The position numbers were made by a program, and so were the translations under genes. Shown in pieces: positions 46,119 through 54,980 of a stretch of DNA of 64,000 nt. The notes below the pieces were generated by a model that had not been told where the DNA came from, searched no databases, and saw only the letters and a list, made by a program, of their open reading frames with translations. The stretch is from Botrimarina hoheduenensis (lineage in GTDB: Bacteria > Planctomycetota > Planctomycetia > Pirellulales > Lacipirellulaceae): the NCBI RefSeq assembly GCF_007859815.1, contig NZ_SJPH01000004.1, positions 365,094 through 429,093 of the forward strand, written 5' to 3'. Within the stretch, counting starts at the first letter, position 1. Each line of letters opens with the position of its first letter.

Positions 46119-46463
46119 GCCCATAAGAGGGTCCTGAGCAGATTGCTGCCGTCGTCTACGCTAGGGCGTAACCTGCGTCGGTCGGTTAGACCTCAGCGAC
46201 TTGGCCGGACCGCTTCGGCGCCGAGGTTGAGGCAACCTCGGCAGGTTTGCCGGTCGCATTTCGCTGCTCAGGAGGGTCACACCTTTGCACTTAGCGGCGG
46301 TCCATGAAATGACCCCAGCCTGCACTTCGCTATCTTTGTCGCTCTAGAAGACGGGATTGACTGCGGTGCGGATATCACTTCGACTCACGTGAACATCGGT
46401 TGCCAATCGGCTGGATGTCCTGTTGGTAGTGAACCGCACCCGCACCCGTTGGAGAAGGACCTC
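46119..46463. other. Intergenic region with hairpin and repeat
   Basis: About 345 bases before a PEP-CTERM gene. It has a hairpin at 46222-46240 (CGAGGTT against AACCTCG) and, at 46235-46248, ACCTCGGCAGGTTT, which recurs at 47376-47389 on the other side of the gene. The ribosome site GGAGAAGG is at 46451-46458. No coding frame is convincing. Confidence 0.5.
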
Positions 46464-47267
46464 ATGAAACGCGCTGCACTTTTCGCCCTGGGCCTCAACG
46501 GCCTCCTTCTATCCTCCGCCTTGGCTGGCCCATTCGATTATGGGTTTGACGGCACGTTGTCGGACCATTTCGTGCCGCTGTTTCCTAATCCGAATAGCAC
46601 GATCACCCAGAACGACGTCACGGAGCAAGTTGAGTACACCGCCTCCGACGGTGATCTCTCGGAAGAGAACGGCACCGGTCTTGAGCATATCAATTTCCGA
46701 CCACGGTACGACCAATCGTGGCGCGTTGCGGTCGATGTCACTCTCCCCGCCGGCTACGACACCTCTTTTCTTGCCAACAATCCAGCCAACCAAGACAACG
46801 GCCGTGATACCTGGATCGAGCTAGGCATCTTTGCCTTTACGAGCTTCGACGATAGGAGAGTCTTTAGCTCGTCGCTCGAAGTCATCTTGGATGGAGGCAG
46901 CGTCGTGCAGCGAAACGTTGCATCGCATCACGACCTCGACGACAGCAGCCGCAGAGTGCCTACGACAGACACTTCTGTCCGACTCACCCTTGGGTATGAC
47001 CACCTCAACGAAGTGCTTAGTGCATTTGCCGGGGATACGCAGATCCACACGGCCAACCTAGGGGCCGCTAGTTCCGATTGGCAGATGACTGACAGCGACA
47101 CCTTCAGCATCGGCATCTTTGGCTCGACCGGCTTCCAAGCCGTGTCAGCCGACAACCCGCTGATTCACGACAATTTCACAGCCGCTATCATTCCTGAACC
47201 GGCAACCCAGATCCTCGCTCTCTTAGCCGTCACCTGCCTGCGGCCCGTAAGGGGGCTGAGAGCCTAA
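46464..47267 (+). CDS. PEP-CTERM protein, function unknown
   Basis: A 267-residue secreted protein from the ATG at 46464 (KRAALFALGLNGLLLSSALA signal). The body is beta-rich with Asp, Asn and Thr, as in other concanavalin-like surface proteins (PRYDQSWRVAVDVTLPAGYD, SVRLTLGYDHLNEVLSAFAG). It ends IPEPATQILALLAVTCLRPV then RGLRA. The anchor is somewhat atypical, because the hydrophobic part is short and contains Cys and Pro, so sorting may be inefficient. It lies between the redox operon and the barrel gene but on its own transcript. Codon use in the second half looks less GC-rich than its neighbours. Confidence 0.7.
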   Translation: MKRAALFALGLNGLLLSSALAGPFDYGFDGTLSDHFVPLFPNPNSTITQNDVTEQVEYTASDGDLSEENGTGLEHINFRPRYDQSWRVAVDVTLPAGYDTSFLANNPANQDNGRDTWIELGIFAFTSFDDRRVFSSSLEVILDGGSVVQRNVASHHDLDDSSRRVPTTDTSVRLTLGYDHLNEVLSAFAGDTQIHTANLGAASSDWQMTDSDTFSIGIFGSTGFQAVSADNPLIHDNFTAAIIPEPATQILALLAVTCLRPVRGLRA

Positions 47268-47645
47268 CATGCAAAGGTGGCGTCGTCCTGTGCAAGTTGG
47301 CGAACTCGCCAACTCGCTGAGGTTGGACCACCCTCAGCGGATTTGAAAGGCGGCTAACTCGCGTCGGTGTGCCAGACCTCGGCAGGTTTCGGGTCGGTAC
47401 TGCTGTCCCATCTTCCTTCGTCGCACTGGCTATCCGGGACTTTGATTCTCAGGACCGGTTGGTGGGACGCCGGAATGCGGGAAACCCGACATCTCGCCTC
47501 AGGCTACCATTTGTCCCAGAAAACGGTCGTTAGTAGGACAGCCCTCCTTAGCGTATATCACGGCAGCAATCTGCTTAGCACCCTATAAGCGGCGTGCAAC
47601 CCTTGCCAAGCTTTGCCCCGTGATCACCGCAGCCCCGCGCGGTCA
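47268..47645. other. Intergenic region with two tandem hairpins and a repeat
   Basis: About 378 bases between convergent genes. Two hairpins follow each other: GTTGGCGA against TCGCCAAC (47296-47313), and CGCTGAGG against CCTCAGCG (47315-47339). Neither has a T-tract. At 47376-47389 lies ACCTCGGCAGGTTT, a copy of the sequence at 46235-46248. No gene was recognised. Confidence 0.55.
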
Positions 47646-49379
47646 TCAGAACTTCCAGCGGTACTCGATCCGCGCGCCGGCGATCTCTTCGGAGTCTTCA
47701 AGCACGCCTACCATCGCGTCCGCGCGCAGCAGGTGAGCCGTCGTCAGCTGCTTCTGCCAGCGCATCCCCAGACCCACTTGATCGCCGGGCGCAACCCGGT
47801 CGATCCGCTCGCCCATCGTGCCCAGCACCGCCACTTCTAGGATCAACTGCTGGTTGAATGCGGGAGACAAAAAGTCGATGCCCGCCGCGGCACCGTAGGT
47901 GTTGTTGCCGCTCGGCTCGAGCGTCGGATAGCTCGTGAGCTGATCGGCCTGGAACAGAATCCCCGTGTTGAACAGCACGCCGCCAAACGCTCCCGCGCGG
48001 GCGAGGGGCTGGGGACGATCGAACCCCGCAAAGAAGTTCACATAGGGGATCACGTTATACGGATTCGCTGTCAGGAAAGAATTCTCGACCAACAGCAGCA
48101 CCCCGTCGGCGGTCTGCCGATCGCTGCCCGTATCCTGCCCCACGTTCGCGATCAACCGAACACTGTTCGACACAAGGTTGGCGTAACGCCGCGTGTAGCT
48201 GACCCCCATGTTGTGGTAGCTGCGTCCCGCTCCCTCTTGGTCATCGACAAAGGCGTAGCCGAGTTCCAGGTAACCCGAACGAACGTCGATGAAGGTGGTC
48301 GCCCCGATCAGCGCAGCGGCGTCGTCATCAAAGCCGAACGCCCCGGACGAGATCCGATCCACACCACCGAAGAACGTGACGTCGAAGTTCGACCAATCCA
48401 GCGTGGCGCTGTTGCGCGCGGGGATCGTCACGGCACCGCCGACAATGGCGTCCAGCGCCCACACGCCGTTCTGAAAGAGGAGCGGTACAAGCCCCATCGT
48501 CACCGGCATATCGAAGGACGCGTACTCTCCCCGATAGCCGCCGATCATGGCCCCCAGATCGCCCTCAAAGAACAGCGTGTCGGTATCGGCCTGAAAGAAG
48601 TCCAGCTCCTCAAAGTACTTGCCGTCCACCACCCGCATAAACCGGGCGTCTTCCTGAAAGGGCCCCACGAACGCGTGAACGCGTTCGGTCGAGGTGATCC
48701 AGTAGTCGAGCTCCAGATTCAAGCGGTGCGCGAGGGTAGTCTCCTCGGTCGCCCCCAAATCAGCCTGGGTCATGCCCACCCGGTAATCGCCGTAAACGTA
48801 GAACTTCTGCTGAACAAGGTTCGTGGGGCCGAGCAACTCGCTCGCTGCCGGATGCGGACCGCCCTGGTAGAACGGGATGCCCAGCTCGACCAACGGGCGC
48901 TGCGTATCGACCTCTTTCTTGCCGTTGTAGGTCTGCAGCTCCGAGCAGGCGTCGTAGGGAGCAAAGAAGGCGTCCGCGCTGAAATCTCCCGTCCGGCACT
49001 CGGCCTCGCACACGCCCGGGCTGGCAACGATCGGCGCGTGCTGCACCTCAGGAAGCGGAGCCGGCTTGGCCGTTTTTGCTGTGCTCTGTTGTTCATCCTG
49101 ACCCGGTGTCGGATCAGGCCCGGGCTGGAAGCTCACGGGCAGATCAACGTGCGTCAGCGGCGGGGGCGCAAACAGCCCGTACCGTCCAACGACCGGCTGC
49201 CCCGGCGAAGAAACTCCGCGCGCCCATGCCACGCGCACGCCGTCCGGCGGCGCAGCGTGAGGCGCAAGCGGGGGTGCGGCAGCGGGGGGGGCAAACAACG
49301 GTCCCTCGGCGCGCACGCTGCCCCCCCCTGCCAGCAGGCAGGCGAGCACAATCAACGTTGTTGGTAGCCGCGCGGGCAT
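47646..49379 (-). CDS. Outer-membrane beta-barrel protein
   Basis: A 577-residue exported protein from the ATG at 49379, eleven bases after the stop of the five-heme cytochrome gene. The signal is LPTTLIVLACLLAGGGSVRA. A Pro-rich periplasmic segment (about 25-120) precedes repeated amphipathic strands with aromatic belts (KFYVYGDYRVGMTQADLG, TFIDVRSGYLELGYAFVDDQ, SYHNMGVSYTRRYANLVSNS). The last residue is Phe (ARIEYRWKF), the typical recognition end for barrel insertion. Strand count is not determined. Its position beside a multiheme cytochrome recalls porin-cytochrome conduits such as MtrAB, but no direct homology to MtrB is visible. Confidence 0.78.
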   Translation of the reverse strand: MPARLPTTLIVLACLLAGGGSVRAEGPLFAPPAAAPPLAPHAAPPDGVRVAWARGVSSPGQPVVGRYGLFAPPPLTHVDLPVSFQPGPDPTPGQDEQQSTAKTAKPAPLPEVQHAPIVASPGVCEAECRTGDFSADAFFAPYDACSELQTYNGKKEVDTQRPLVELGIPFYQGGPHPAASELLGPTNLVQQKFYVYGDYRVGMTQADLGATEETTLAHRLNLELDYWITSTERVHAFVGPFQEDARFMRVVDGKYFEELDFFQADTDTLFFEGDLGAMIGGYRGEYASFDMPVTMGLVPLLFQNGVWALDAIVGGAVTIPARNSATLDWSNFDVTFFGGVDRISSGAFGFDDDAAALIGATTFIDVRSGYLELGYAFVDDQEGAGRSYHNMGVSYTRRYANLVSNSVRLIANVGQDTGSDRQTADGVLLLVENSFLTANPYNVIPYVNFFAGFDRPQPLARAGAFGGVLFNTGILFQADQLTSYPTLEPSGNNTYGAAAGIDFLSPAFNQQLILEVAVLGTMGERIDRVAPGDQVGLGMRWQKQLTTAHLLRADAMVGVLEDSEEIAGARIEYRWKF

Positions 49380-49389
49380 GAGAGCTCGG

Positions 49390-52300
49390 TTAGTAAACGT
49401 CAAACTCGACGCTGTAGGGGTGGATGTCCAAGGTGCCTTCGATCATTGAACGCAGCATCTCGGGCGTCGATTCGCACAGCCGCATGAAGTACATCGGCTC
49501 GGTTCGGCTCCGCAAACGGAAGCTCAAGCGATAACGCCCGGGTTGCTGAACCAGCTCCCGCGGCACGGTGTACTTGACCCGTTTCTTGCCCAGCGGGGCG
49601 ATCGAACGCATCTCCATGCGGATAAACGGCGGATGGTTGGTCACCGTCACGGGGATCGCTCCCGGTCGCAGGTGCGCGACCTGGTCGATATCGAGATTCA
49701 CCGGCAGGTAGAACTCCCGATCGGTGCCTGTCGCGCCGGTGATCAAGAACATCGTCTGCAGGTTGAACAGCTGCTTGTCAAACGGGATCCGGCGGTTGCG
49801 CACGTCTACCGAATGGATATCGCACAGGTCGCCTAGCGAGTCGGTGTAGCCGGTCTCCCACAACCGCCGGCCGTCAGGACCGATCAGCACCACATTGGCC
49901 CACAACTGTGGCTGGGCCCCCAGCGACGCCGTCGGCAGGTTGTGCCCCTCGTTGAGGTTGGTCACCACATAGTCAAACTCGAGGTCGCGGCCGACGATCG
50001 GCGTGTCGCGGAAGAAGGGCCCCTCGACCTTCGAACCGTTCTCCATCACTAGCTCGCGATAACGGCGCTTGGTCTTCAGCCGCTCGAGGTTGTCCTCAAC
50101 GATATCGCGTGCGTCGCAGCGGTCATCGGCGTCCGCCCAGACCGGGGGAAACCAGCTTGCCACGTTGACCCCCCGGTCTTCTGCCTGTTCGACACGCTCC
50201 TCGAACGCTTCCGTGCCCCAGCCCGCACGCCAATCGAACAGCAACCACTCGTCGAGCGTCCATTTGCCCGCGTCTTTGTGCTGCGGAAAAATGCCCGGAT
50301 GCGCGATCGAATAGCCCGGCCCATAGAAGATGTGGCTGGACTGTTTGCGGTGATTGTTCACCGTCTTGCCGTTGATCTCTGCCACCGGCCCGTAGTTGTA
50401 GCCCCCCGCCATGCCCGGCACCCGGCCCATGTGGCATTCCTGGCAGGTGACCCCCTTCTCGCACGCCGGCGACGCGCGGTACTGCTCCCACACCACCTCA
50501 AGCTTCACGCCCGGGTGAACCGCCACTTGGTGGCAGCTGGTGCAGGCCTCCGCCTGGGTGAGCTGGTCAAAGAAGCGCCCTTCGCTGTGGATGCCGACTC
50601 CCGGCCCCTTCTCCGCGTCGGAGAGCTTCACCTTGTACTCGTCCTTCTTGGCGATCGCGGCCGCTACGCCATCGCCCCCCAGGCCGCCGTAGATCGGTGC
50701 GTAGCGATCACCCGGCACGATGTGCCGCTCGCCGTTGCTCTTGCCCCACCGCTGATTCACCCGGTGGCAAACGATACACGTGACCCCCTCACGCGCCGTT
50801 TCGGCGAGCAAGCCGACCGGCGTGCTGCGGGCCTCGCCCATCGCGACCGCCACCGGCGAGTGACACCGGTAACAGAAGTGCCCCACCGTGCCGTTGCTCA
50901 GCTGCGTCAGCTTCTCTTCAAAGCGGTGGAACATGGGCGAGACAAACGCGTAGGCGTGGCTCGAAACGCTCCACTCGTTGTAGATCCGCTCGTGGCATTC
51001 AGCGCAGTCACGCGCCGAGGGGTAGCAATTGCGGGCAAACAGCTCGCGATGCGATTCGTCGGCCGACTTGCCCTCCGCCGCCTTGCGGGCCGCGGCGGCG
51101 TCCTGCGCTGCGCTCGGCCCCCCGTGCGGCGAGGCGGGCGGTGAGGCTGCCGGGGGCGTCGGTCCGGCGGGAGCAGCGAACAACGGCTGGGGTGGCACGG
51201 TCGGTACCGGCGTGGTTGCTTCGCTCGTGCCGCGCCGGATCGAATCCGGCACAGGCGTTGGCGGAGAGGGGTTCGGACGCGGTAGCGCCGCGGGGGGAGT
51301 TGAGCCGAGCGACGATACCCCCGCCCGCGGAGGGGCAGGAAGTTCCTCGGCACCCTGGTTCGGCAGCGTGTCCTGCGGCTGGCGTTCGCGGACGAGGGGT
51401 TGCCGTGGTGGGCGGGGCAGCGCCCGACGGTCCGCCGACGGTGCGGACGGCGACGCCGCCTTGGGTTCGCTTTCAGCTGCTTGCGAAGGTGCCGGAACTA
51501 CGGGCGGAAGCGGGGTCGAGGGCCACAGGCTCGGTCCCGAGGGTTGGCTTGGCTCCGTGGGTTCCTTCGGCCCCAACGGTTCACCTTGCCCCTCGGAGGT
51601 TCCTCCGGGCAGACCCTCTACCGATCCCTCTTCCGATCCCTCTGCTTGCCGCTGATCTGCTGGCGCAGCATCGAGGGGTTTTGTCGCAGGCGGGGCTGCA
51701 CGCCGCTCCAGCGGCCCTTCCGAGCGTGGTAAACGACGCCCCTGCGCTGCGGGTTCCTCGATCGCGCGCGGCTCACGTGTTAGCGACTCGCCGCGCCGGG
51801 GATCGGCCCGTCGGCCGTTCTGTTCCGGCGGCAACGGGCTCGCAGGCAAAGGGGTCGGCGGCAACGGACTGGCCGGCCGCGTGCTCGCTTGCGGCACGGT
51901 CTTATTCGGAGGGATCCCCGGCCGCGGCAGGGCTTCTTGTGGGAGGGATTCGCGCGGCAGGCCTTCACGCAATAAGGGCCGCGGCTCCGCGGGCAAGCGC
52001 TCGCTCAGCGCCTTGTTCTGTGCCGCGGGCGGGGCTTCAGCTGACTGGACTTTGGCCGACTGGACTTCAGTTGCCAGGACTTCGGCCGAGGGGAGATCGG
52101 CCGACGGGAGAGCTGCTGGGGGATTGGTGGTCCGATCTTCGGGCACAAACCATCGCTCGGGCGCAATCAGCCACCCCGCGGGGGGCGCGGTTGGTGCCTG
52201 CGCGAGACGCATCACAGGCGCGTCCGTGCGGTTCGTACCTCCCGGCAACGCCGCCACCCGCACCCCTTCCACCCGCAACCCGGTGAGCCTTCCCGTGGGG

Positions 52301-52692
52301 GCGGCTAGCGGCGGGTCGCTCACCTCTTCAACCGAACGGGCCAGGGTCACCCCGTCCTGCGGCAACACCTCTGCCGGCAAACCCTCCAGCGCTGTCGGGC
52401 AGACCGCCGAGAGCATGGCGACCTCGGCATACGTCAGCCGCACGTCGGCCTGGGCCGCTGCAGCCGGTTCCGCTGCCGCGACTCGCGGCTGTGGCTTCGC
52501 TAGCGTGAGCGGAGCGAAAACCGAGCTGTTGGCGATCGATGACGCCGACCGGTAAGGCTCCTCCGTGAGGCTGGAGACCGCCAACCACCCAACGCGGCCC
52601 AGCACCAGCACCGCAAGCGCAGTGAGCCCCCACGCCGCGGCGCGCGAGCGGCGGTGTGGCGTGGTGCTCAACGGCTCGGACGGGGTCCGCAT
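49390..52692 (-). CDS. Five-heme cytochrome c with very long proline-rich stalk
   Basis: An 1100-residue protein from an ATG. Residues 15-45 form a signal anchor (AWGLTALAVLVLGRVGWLAV). Residues about 110-540 are extremely rich in Pro, Ala, Glu and Arg with imperfect repeats (LPSADLPSAEV, LLREGLPRESLPQEALPRPG), presumably an extended spacer. From residue 563 come five heme motifs: CAECH, CYRCH, CIVCH, CTSCH and CQECH. The C-terminal 300 residues are beta-rich without hemes (DYVVTNLNEGHNLPTASLGA, LRPGAIPVTVTNHPPFIRME), as in other multiheme cytochromes related to c554. A 400-residue stalk could span the periplasm. Next on the strand is the beta-barrel gene. Confidence 0.85.
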   Translation of the reverse strand: MRTPSEPLSTTPHRRSRAAAWGLTALAVLVLGRVGWLAVSSLTEEPYRSASSIANSSVFAPLTLAKPQPRVAAAEPAAAAQADVRLTYAEVAMLSAVCPTALEGLPAEVLPQDGVTLARSVEEVSDPPLAAPTGRLTGLRVEGVRVAALPGGTNRTDAPVMRLAQAPTAPPAGWLIAPERWFVPEDRTTNPPAALPSADLPSAEVLATEVQSAKVQSAEAPPAAQNKALSERLPAEPRPLLREGLPRESLPQEALPRPGIPPNKTVPQASTRPASPLPPTPLPASPLPPEQNGRRADPRRGESLTREPRAIEEPAAQGRRLPRSEGPLERRAAPPATKPLDAAPADQRQAEGSEEGSVEGLPGGTSEGQGEPLGPKEPTEPSQPSGPSLWPSTPLPPVVPAPSQAAESEPKAASPSAPSADRRALPRPPRQPLVRERQPQDTLPNQGAEELPAPPRAGVSSLGSTPPAALPRPNPSPPTPVPDSIRRGTSEATTPVPTVPPQPLFAAPAGPTPPAASPPASPHGGPSAAQDAAAARKAAEGKSADESHRELFARNCYPSARDCAECHERIYNEWSVSSHAYAFVSPMFHRFEEKLTQLSNGTVGHFCYRCHSPVAVAMGEARSTPVGLLAETAREGVTCIVCHRVNQRWGKSNGERHIVPGDRYAPIYGGLGGDGVAAAIAKKDEYKVKLSDAEKGPGVGIHSEGRFFDQLTQAEACTSCHQVAVHPGVKLEVVWEQYRASPACEKGVTCQECHMGRVPGMAGGYNYGPVAEINGKTVNNHRKQSSHIFYGPGYSIAHPGIFPQHKDAGKWTLDEWLLFDWRAGWGTEAFEERVEQAEDRGVNVASWFPPVWADADDRCDARDIVEDNLERLKTKRRYRELVMENGSKVEGPFFRDTPIVGRDLEFDYVVTNLNEGHNLPTASLGAQPQLWANVVLIGPDGRRLWETGYTDSLGDLCDIHSVDVRNRRIPFDKQLFNLQTMFLITGATGTDREFYLPVNLDIDQVAHLRPGAIPVTVTNHPPFIRMEMRSIAPLGKKRVKYTVPRELVQQPGRYRLSFRLRSRTEPMYFMRLCESTPEMLRSMIEGTLDIHPYSVEFDVY

Positions 52693-53069
52693 CGCGACGA
52701 AGGTCTATCCGGTTGCAACACGCACCGCCCGGGCCGGCCCGCCCGCTAGCCGTGCTAGCGTCCCCCCGGACCGACGCACCAACAGCGCGCCACTACAACG
52801 GATCGAACCGGCGCGACCCAGCAGAACCGGATTTCGGAATCCCCCGGCAAATCTTAACAGCCGCGTCCTACACAGACGGACCGCCCGATCAGCAACGAGC
52901 CACAAAAAGCCCCCTCGGCGCTGCGGGCGACGAGGGGGCTCGGTGGGGGGCCAGAAGATTATGTCTCTCAGCTAGCTGCGACCTTCTGCTTACGGACCCT
53001 TCGGGCTACGGCCCTTCGGCTTACGGGGACCCTCAGCTTGCTGGGTTAGCAGGACACACTGAAAGCGAC
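52693..53069. other. Intergenic region with terminator
   Basis: About 380 bases upstream of the five-heme cytochrome gene and downstream of a PEP-CTERM gene on the same strand. It holds the terminator listed at 52903-52940 and otherwise no feature beyond the presumed promoter of the cytochrome gene. Confidence 0.45.
52903..52940 (-). terminator. Intrinsic terminator of the PEP-CTERM gene at 53070-53702
   Basis: Stem AGCCCCCTCG (52908-52917) against CGAGGGGGCT (52931-52940). Read on the minus strand it is followed by TTTTTG, so it ends the PEP-CTERM transcript before the cytochrome gene. Confidence 0.9.
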
Positions 53070-53702
53070 TCAGCACCAACGTATGCGGCCGCACAGGCAG
53101 CCCGCTCCGGCGAGCAGCAGCAGCCCGGCGGCGGGTTCGGGGATGAGCGTGATCGCCTCAGAGCCCGAGGCGCTGAAGAGCATGCCGCCCTGAGCGAATG
53201 CTGCGTTGTAGTTGATCGTCGCCGGACCGGTCAGACGGACGAGCAGCGCATCGACAAAGTCGGTCGTCGTGAACAGATTGCTGCCGTAGGCCGCCCGAAC
53301 CCGCGTGTTACCTGCAGAGATCTGCGTACCAAAGAACAACGATCCGCCGATATCGCCCGGATTGTTGACGGGGAAGAGAACGCCGTTGACGGCTTCCAGG
53401 ACGGTGGCCCCGGTGATCGTGGCGTCGATCTCAAAGGCGATCGATCCGCCGGCAGCGGTGGGAAACAGTGATGCGTCGGGCGCGATCTGAAAGACGCCGC
53501 TGCCGTCCTGGTTGTCTACCAATCGAAAGAGCGGTGCGGCCTCGACAAACGGAGCCACGAGCCCCGAGAAAGCCACCACCAACAGCCGCAGCCCGCCTAG
53601 CGAAACTTCCCGATTCTGTGAGCAGGTTATTAGTTCGATCTCGCTGACAAAGGTTAGTAACTCGTGGTCCGCGATCGCGGACCAGATAACGGCGGCCATC
53701 AT
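53070..53702 (-). CDS. PEP-CTERM protein, family A
   Basis: About 210 residues if started at the ATG at 53702. The secreted part begins after a signal that fits LRLLVVAFSGLVAPFVEA, whose first codon (CTG, 53591) has no ATG, GTG or TTG. The start is therefore uncertain: the ATG version carries 37 odd residues and places a 20-base palindrome inside the coding region. The body matches the gene at 56159-56866 (DGSGVFQIAPDASLFPTAAG, VNNPGDIGGSLFFGTQISAG, RAAYGSNLFTTTDFVDALLV). The end is IPEPAAGLLLLAGAGCLCGR. It lacks the dockerin-like module of its paralog. Function unknown. Confidence 0.72.
   Translation of the reverse strand: MMAAVIWSAIADHELLTFVSEIELITCSQNREVSLGGLRLLVVAFSGLVAPFVEAAPLFRLVDNQDGSGVFQIAPDASLFPTAAGGSIAFEIDATITGATVLEAVNGVLFPVNNPGDIGGSLFFGTQISAGNTRVRAAYGSNLFTTTDFVDALLVRLTGPATINYNAAFAQGGMLFSASGSEAITLIPEPAAGLLLLAGAGCLCGRIRWC
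53665..53684. promoter_or_regulatory. Perfect 20-base palindrome
   Basis: TGGTCCGCGATCGCGGACCA reads the same on both strands. It lies 75 bases or more before the signal-peptide codons of the PEP-CTERM gene, and could be a dimer-binding operator or a hairpin in the leader. No regulator is assignable. Confidence 0.5.
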
Positions 53703-53894
53703 AGCGGTGTTGCCAGCGCGGTAGCAAAAACATTCCGGCGCTCGTTGCCCCCCCTCTCGCAATTCCTTAATGCGTTTCAGACCACTCCGAGAAAACGCCT
53801 GTCGGAGCTGGCTGCCTAACACTGCTTGGCGGCCGCTCCGCTGCGGCGCAAATGGCTATTGATGTGAGGCAATTCAACTTGCGCGGCAATCAAC

Positions 53895-53933
53895 GAAAAA
53901 ACCCTCCCGTCGCAGGATGCGACGGGAGGGTTT
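53895..53933. terminator. Strong bidirectional terminator
   Basis: Stem AAAACCCTCCCGTCGC (53896-53911) against GCGACGGGAGGGTTTT (53917-53932). A-rich on the left and T-rich on the right, so it works for the leftward gene at 53997-54641 and could insulate in both directions. Confidence 0.92.
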
Positions 53934-53996
53934 TGTAGTAACGAGTGGTACCGAATTGCGTGCGAAAGGTCGCGACGGGCTTCGGTGTCAACCGAC

Positions 53997-54641
53997 TCAG
54001 CGACGACGGATGAAACCGCCGACCATCGCCAGAGCGGCCAGCACGGCGCTGGTGGGCTCGGGGATGAAGGTCAGTACGCCGTCAGTAACGGTGCCGGCGA
54101 TCTCGAAGACCGGGGCGTTGTCGGTGGTCGAACCGAAGAAGAACGCGATGCCGTCGGCGTCCGACGAGATCGAGATGCGAGCCAACAGGAAGTCGGCCTG
54201 ATCGGTGATCACCAGACCGGCGGCCGGGGCGAACGCGGCGCTAACCAGCGCGGTGTTCGGCGTACCGACGTTGAGGCCCGACGGGGCACCCATGATGTTG
54301 ACCGCACCACCAACCACGAGCACGCCTTGCGACGACTCAAAGGTGGGGCCGCCCATCGTGAGGAACGAGTCAAAGGCGAGGTCGGGAACCAGACCGACGA
54401 ACGCAGCATTGGGGGCCACGTTGCCGCCGAAGCCGGCGGTGTTGTAGATGGTGCCGTTGTCCAGCAGGATGTACAGCTGCTGGCCACCGAGCTGGCCGTC
54501 GAAGGTGGCCTTGATGTCGTTAACGACGATCGCGCCGGTACCGAGGGTTTGGGGGAAGCTGTCGACAGAGACTCCGGTGACGCCGGCGTTGGCAGCCGAG
54601 ACACCCAGGGCGACGCACATGCACGCAATTAGGGTACGCAT
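53997..54641 (-). CDS. PEP-CTERM protein, family B
   Basis: A 214-residue secreted protein with GAGGAG about ten bases before its ATG. The signal is RTLIACMCVALGVSAANA. The body (VTGVSVDSFPQTLGTGAIVV, GGQQLYILLDNGTIYNTAGF, AFVGLVPDLAFDSFLTMGG, VVGGAVNIMGAPSGLNVGT) matches the next gene at 54981-55625 strand for strand. It ends with the PEP-CTERM anchor IPEPTSAVLAALAMVGGFIR. No catalytic motif is visible, so it is probably a small surface or matrix protein. Codon use is uniform and strong (few rare codons), suggesting high expression. Confidence 0.83.
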   Translation of the reverse strand: MRTLIACMCVALGVSAANAGVTGVSVDSFPQTLGTGAIVVNDIKATFDGQLGGQQLYILLDNGTIYNTAGFGGNVAPNAAFVGLVPDLAFDSFLTMGGPTFESSQGVLVVGGAVNIMGAPSGLNVGTPNTALVSAAFAPAAGLVITDQADFLLARISISSDADGIAFFFGSTTDNAPVFEIAGTVTDGVLTFIPEPTSAVLAALAMVGGFIRRR

Positions 54642-54847
54642 TAGATCAGTTACTCCTCAGAAGATGCTGTTAAGCAAAGGGACCCGCGAAAAAAAACCGG
54701 TTGGCTTGTGTCAGACGAGAGGGTCCAGCTACCCGACGCGGTTGGCGTCGTTGTGCCGTACGGACCCGCAATCTTATCCCTGCCTCCCGACAAACAGATA
54801 GTAACAAGCAGATTTTTCGATTCCAGCGTTGCTGACCGAATTTTAAC

Positions 54848-54889
54848 AGAAAAGAGCGGGCCCCGGAATTTCTGCCAGGACCCGCTCTC
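54848..54889 (-). terminator. Intrinsic terminator of the family B gene at 54981-55625
   Basis: Stem AGAGCGGGCCC (54853-54863) against GGACCCGCTCT (54878-54888), with one wobble pair, followed on the minus strand by TTTTCTGTT. It ends the upstream PEP-CTERM transcript. Confidence 0.78.
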
Positions 54890-54980
54890 TCATTCTCACC
54901 TCAGGCTAGCCGGACGTCAACGATTTTCCTGACGGAAGTTTTCTCGCTATCGCGCCGAACTTGCCCAATCTTACTCACGC

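Noticed and set aside
50278..51144. 288-codon plus-strand frame
   Set aside because: Antisense to the heme-binding part of the five-heme cytochrome, whose five CxxCH motifs decide the real frame.
51141..52286. 381-codon plus-strand frame
   Set aside because: Antisense to the proline-rich stalk; low-complexity repeats open several frames at once.
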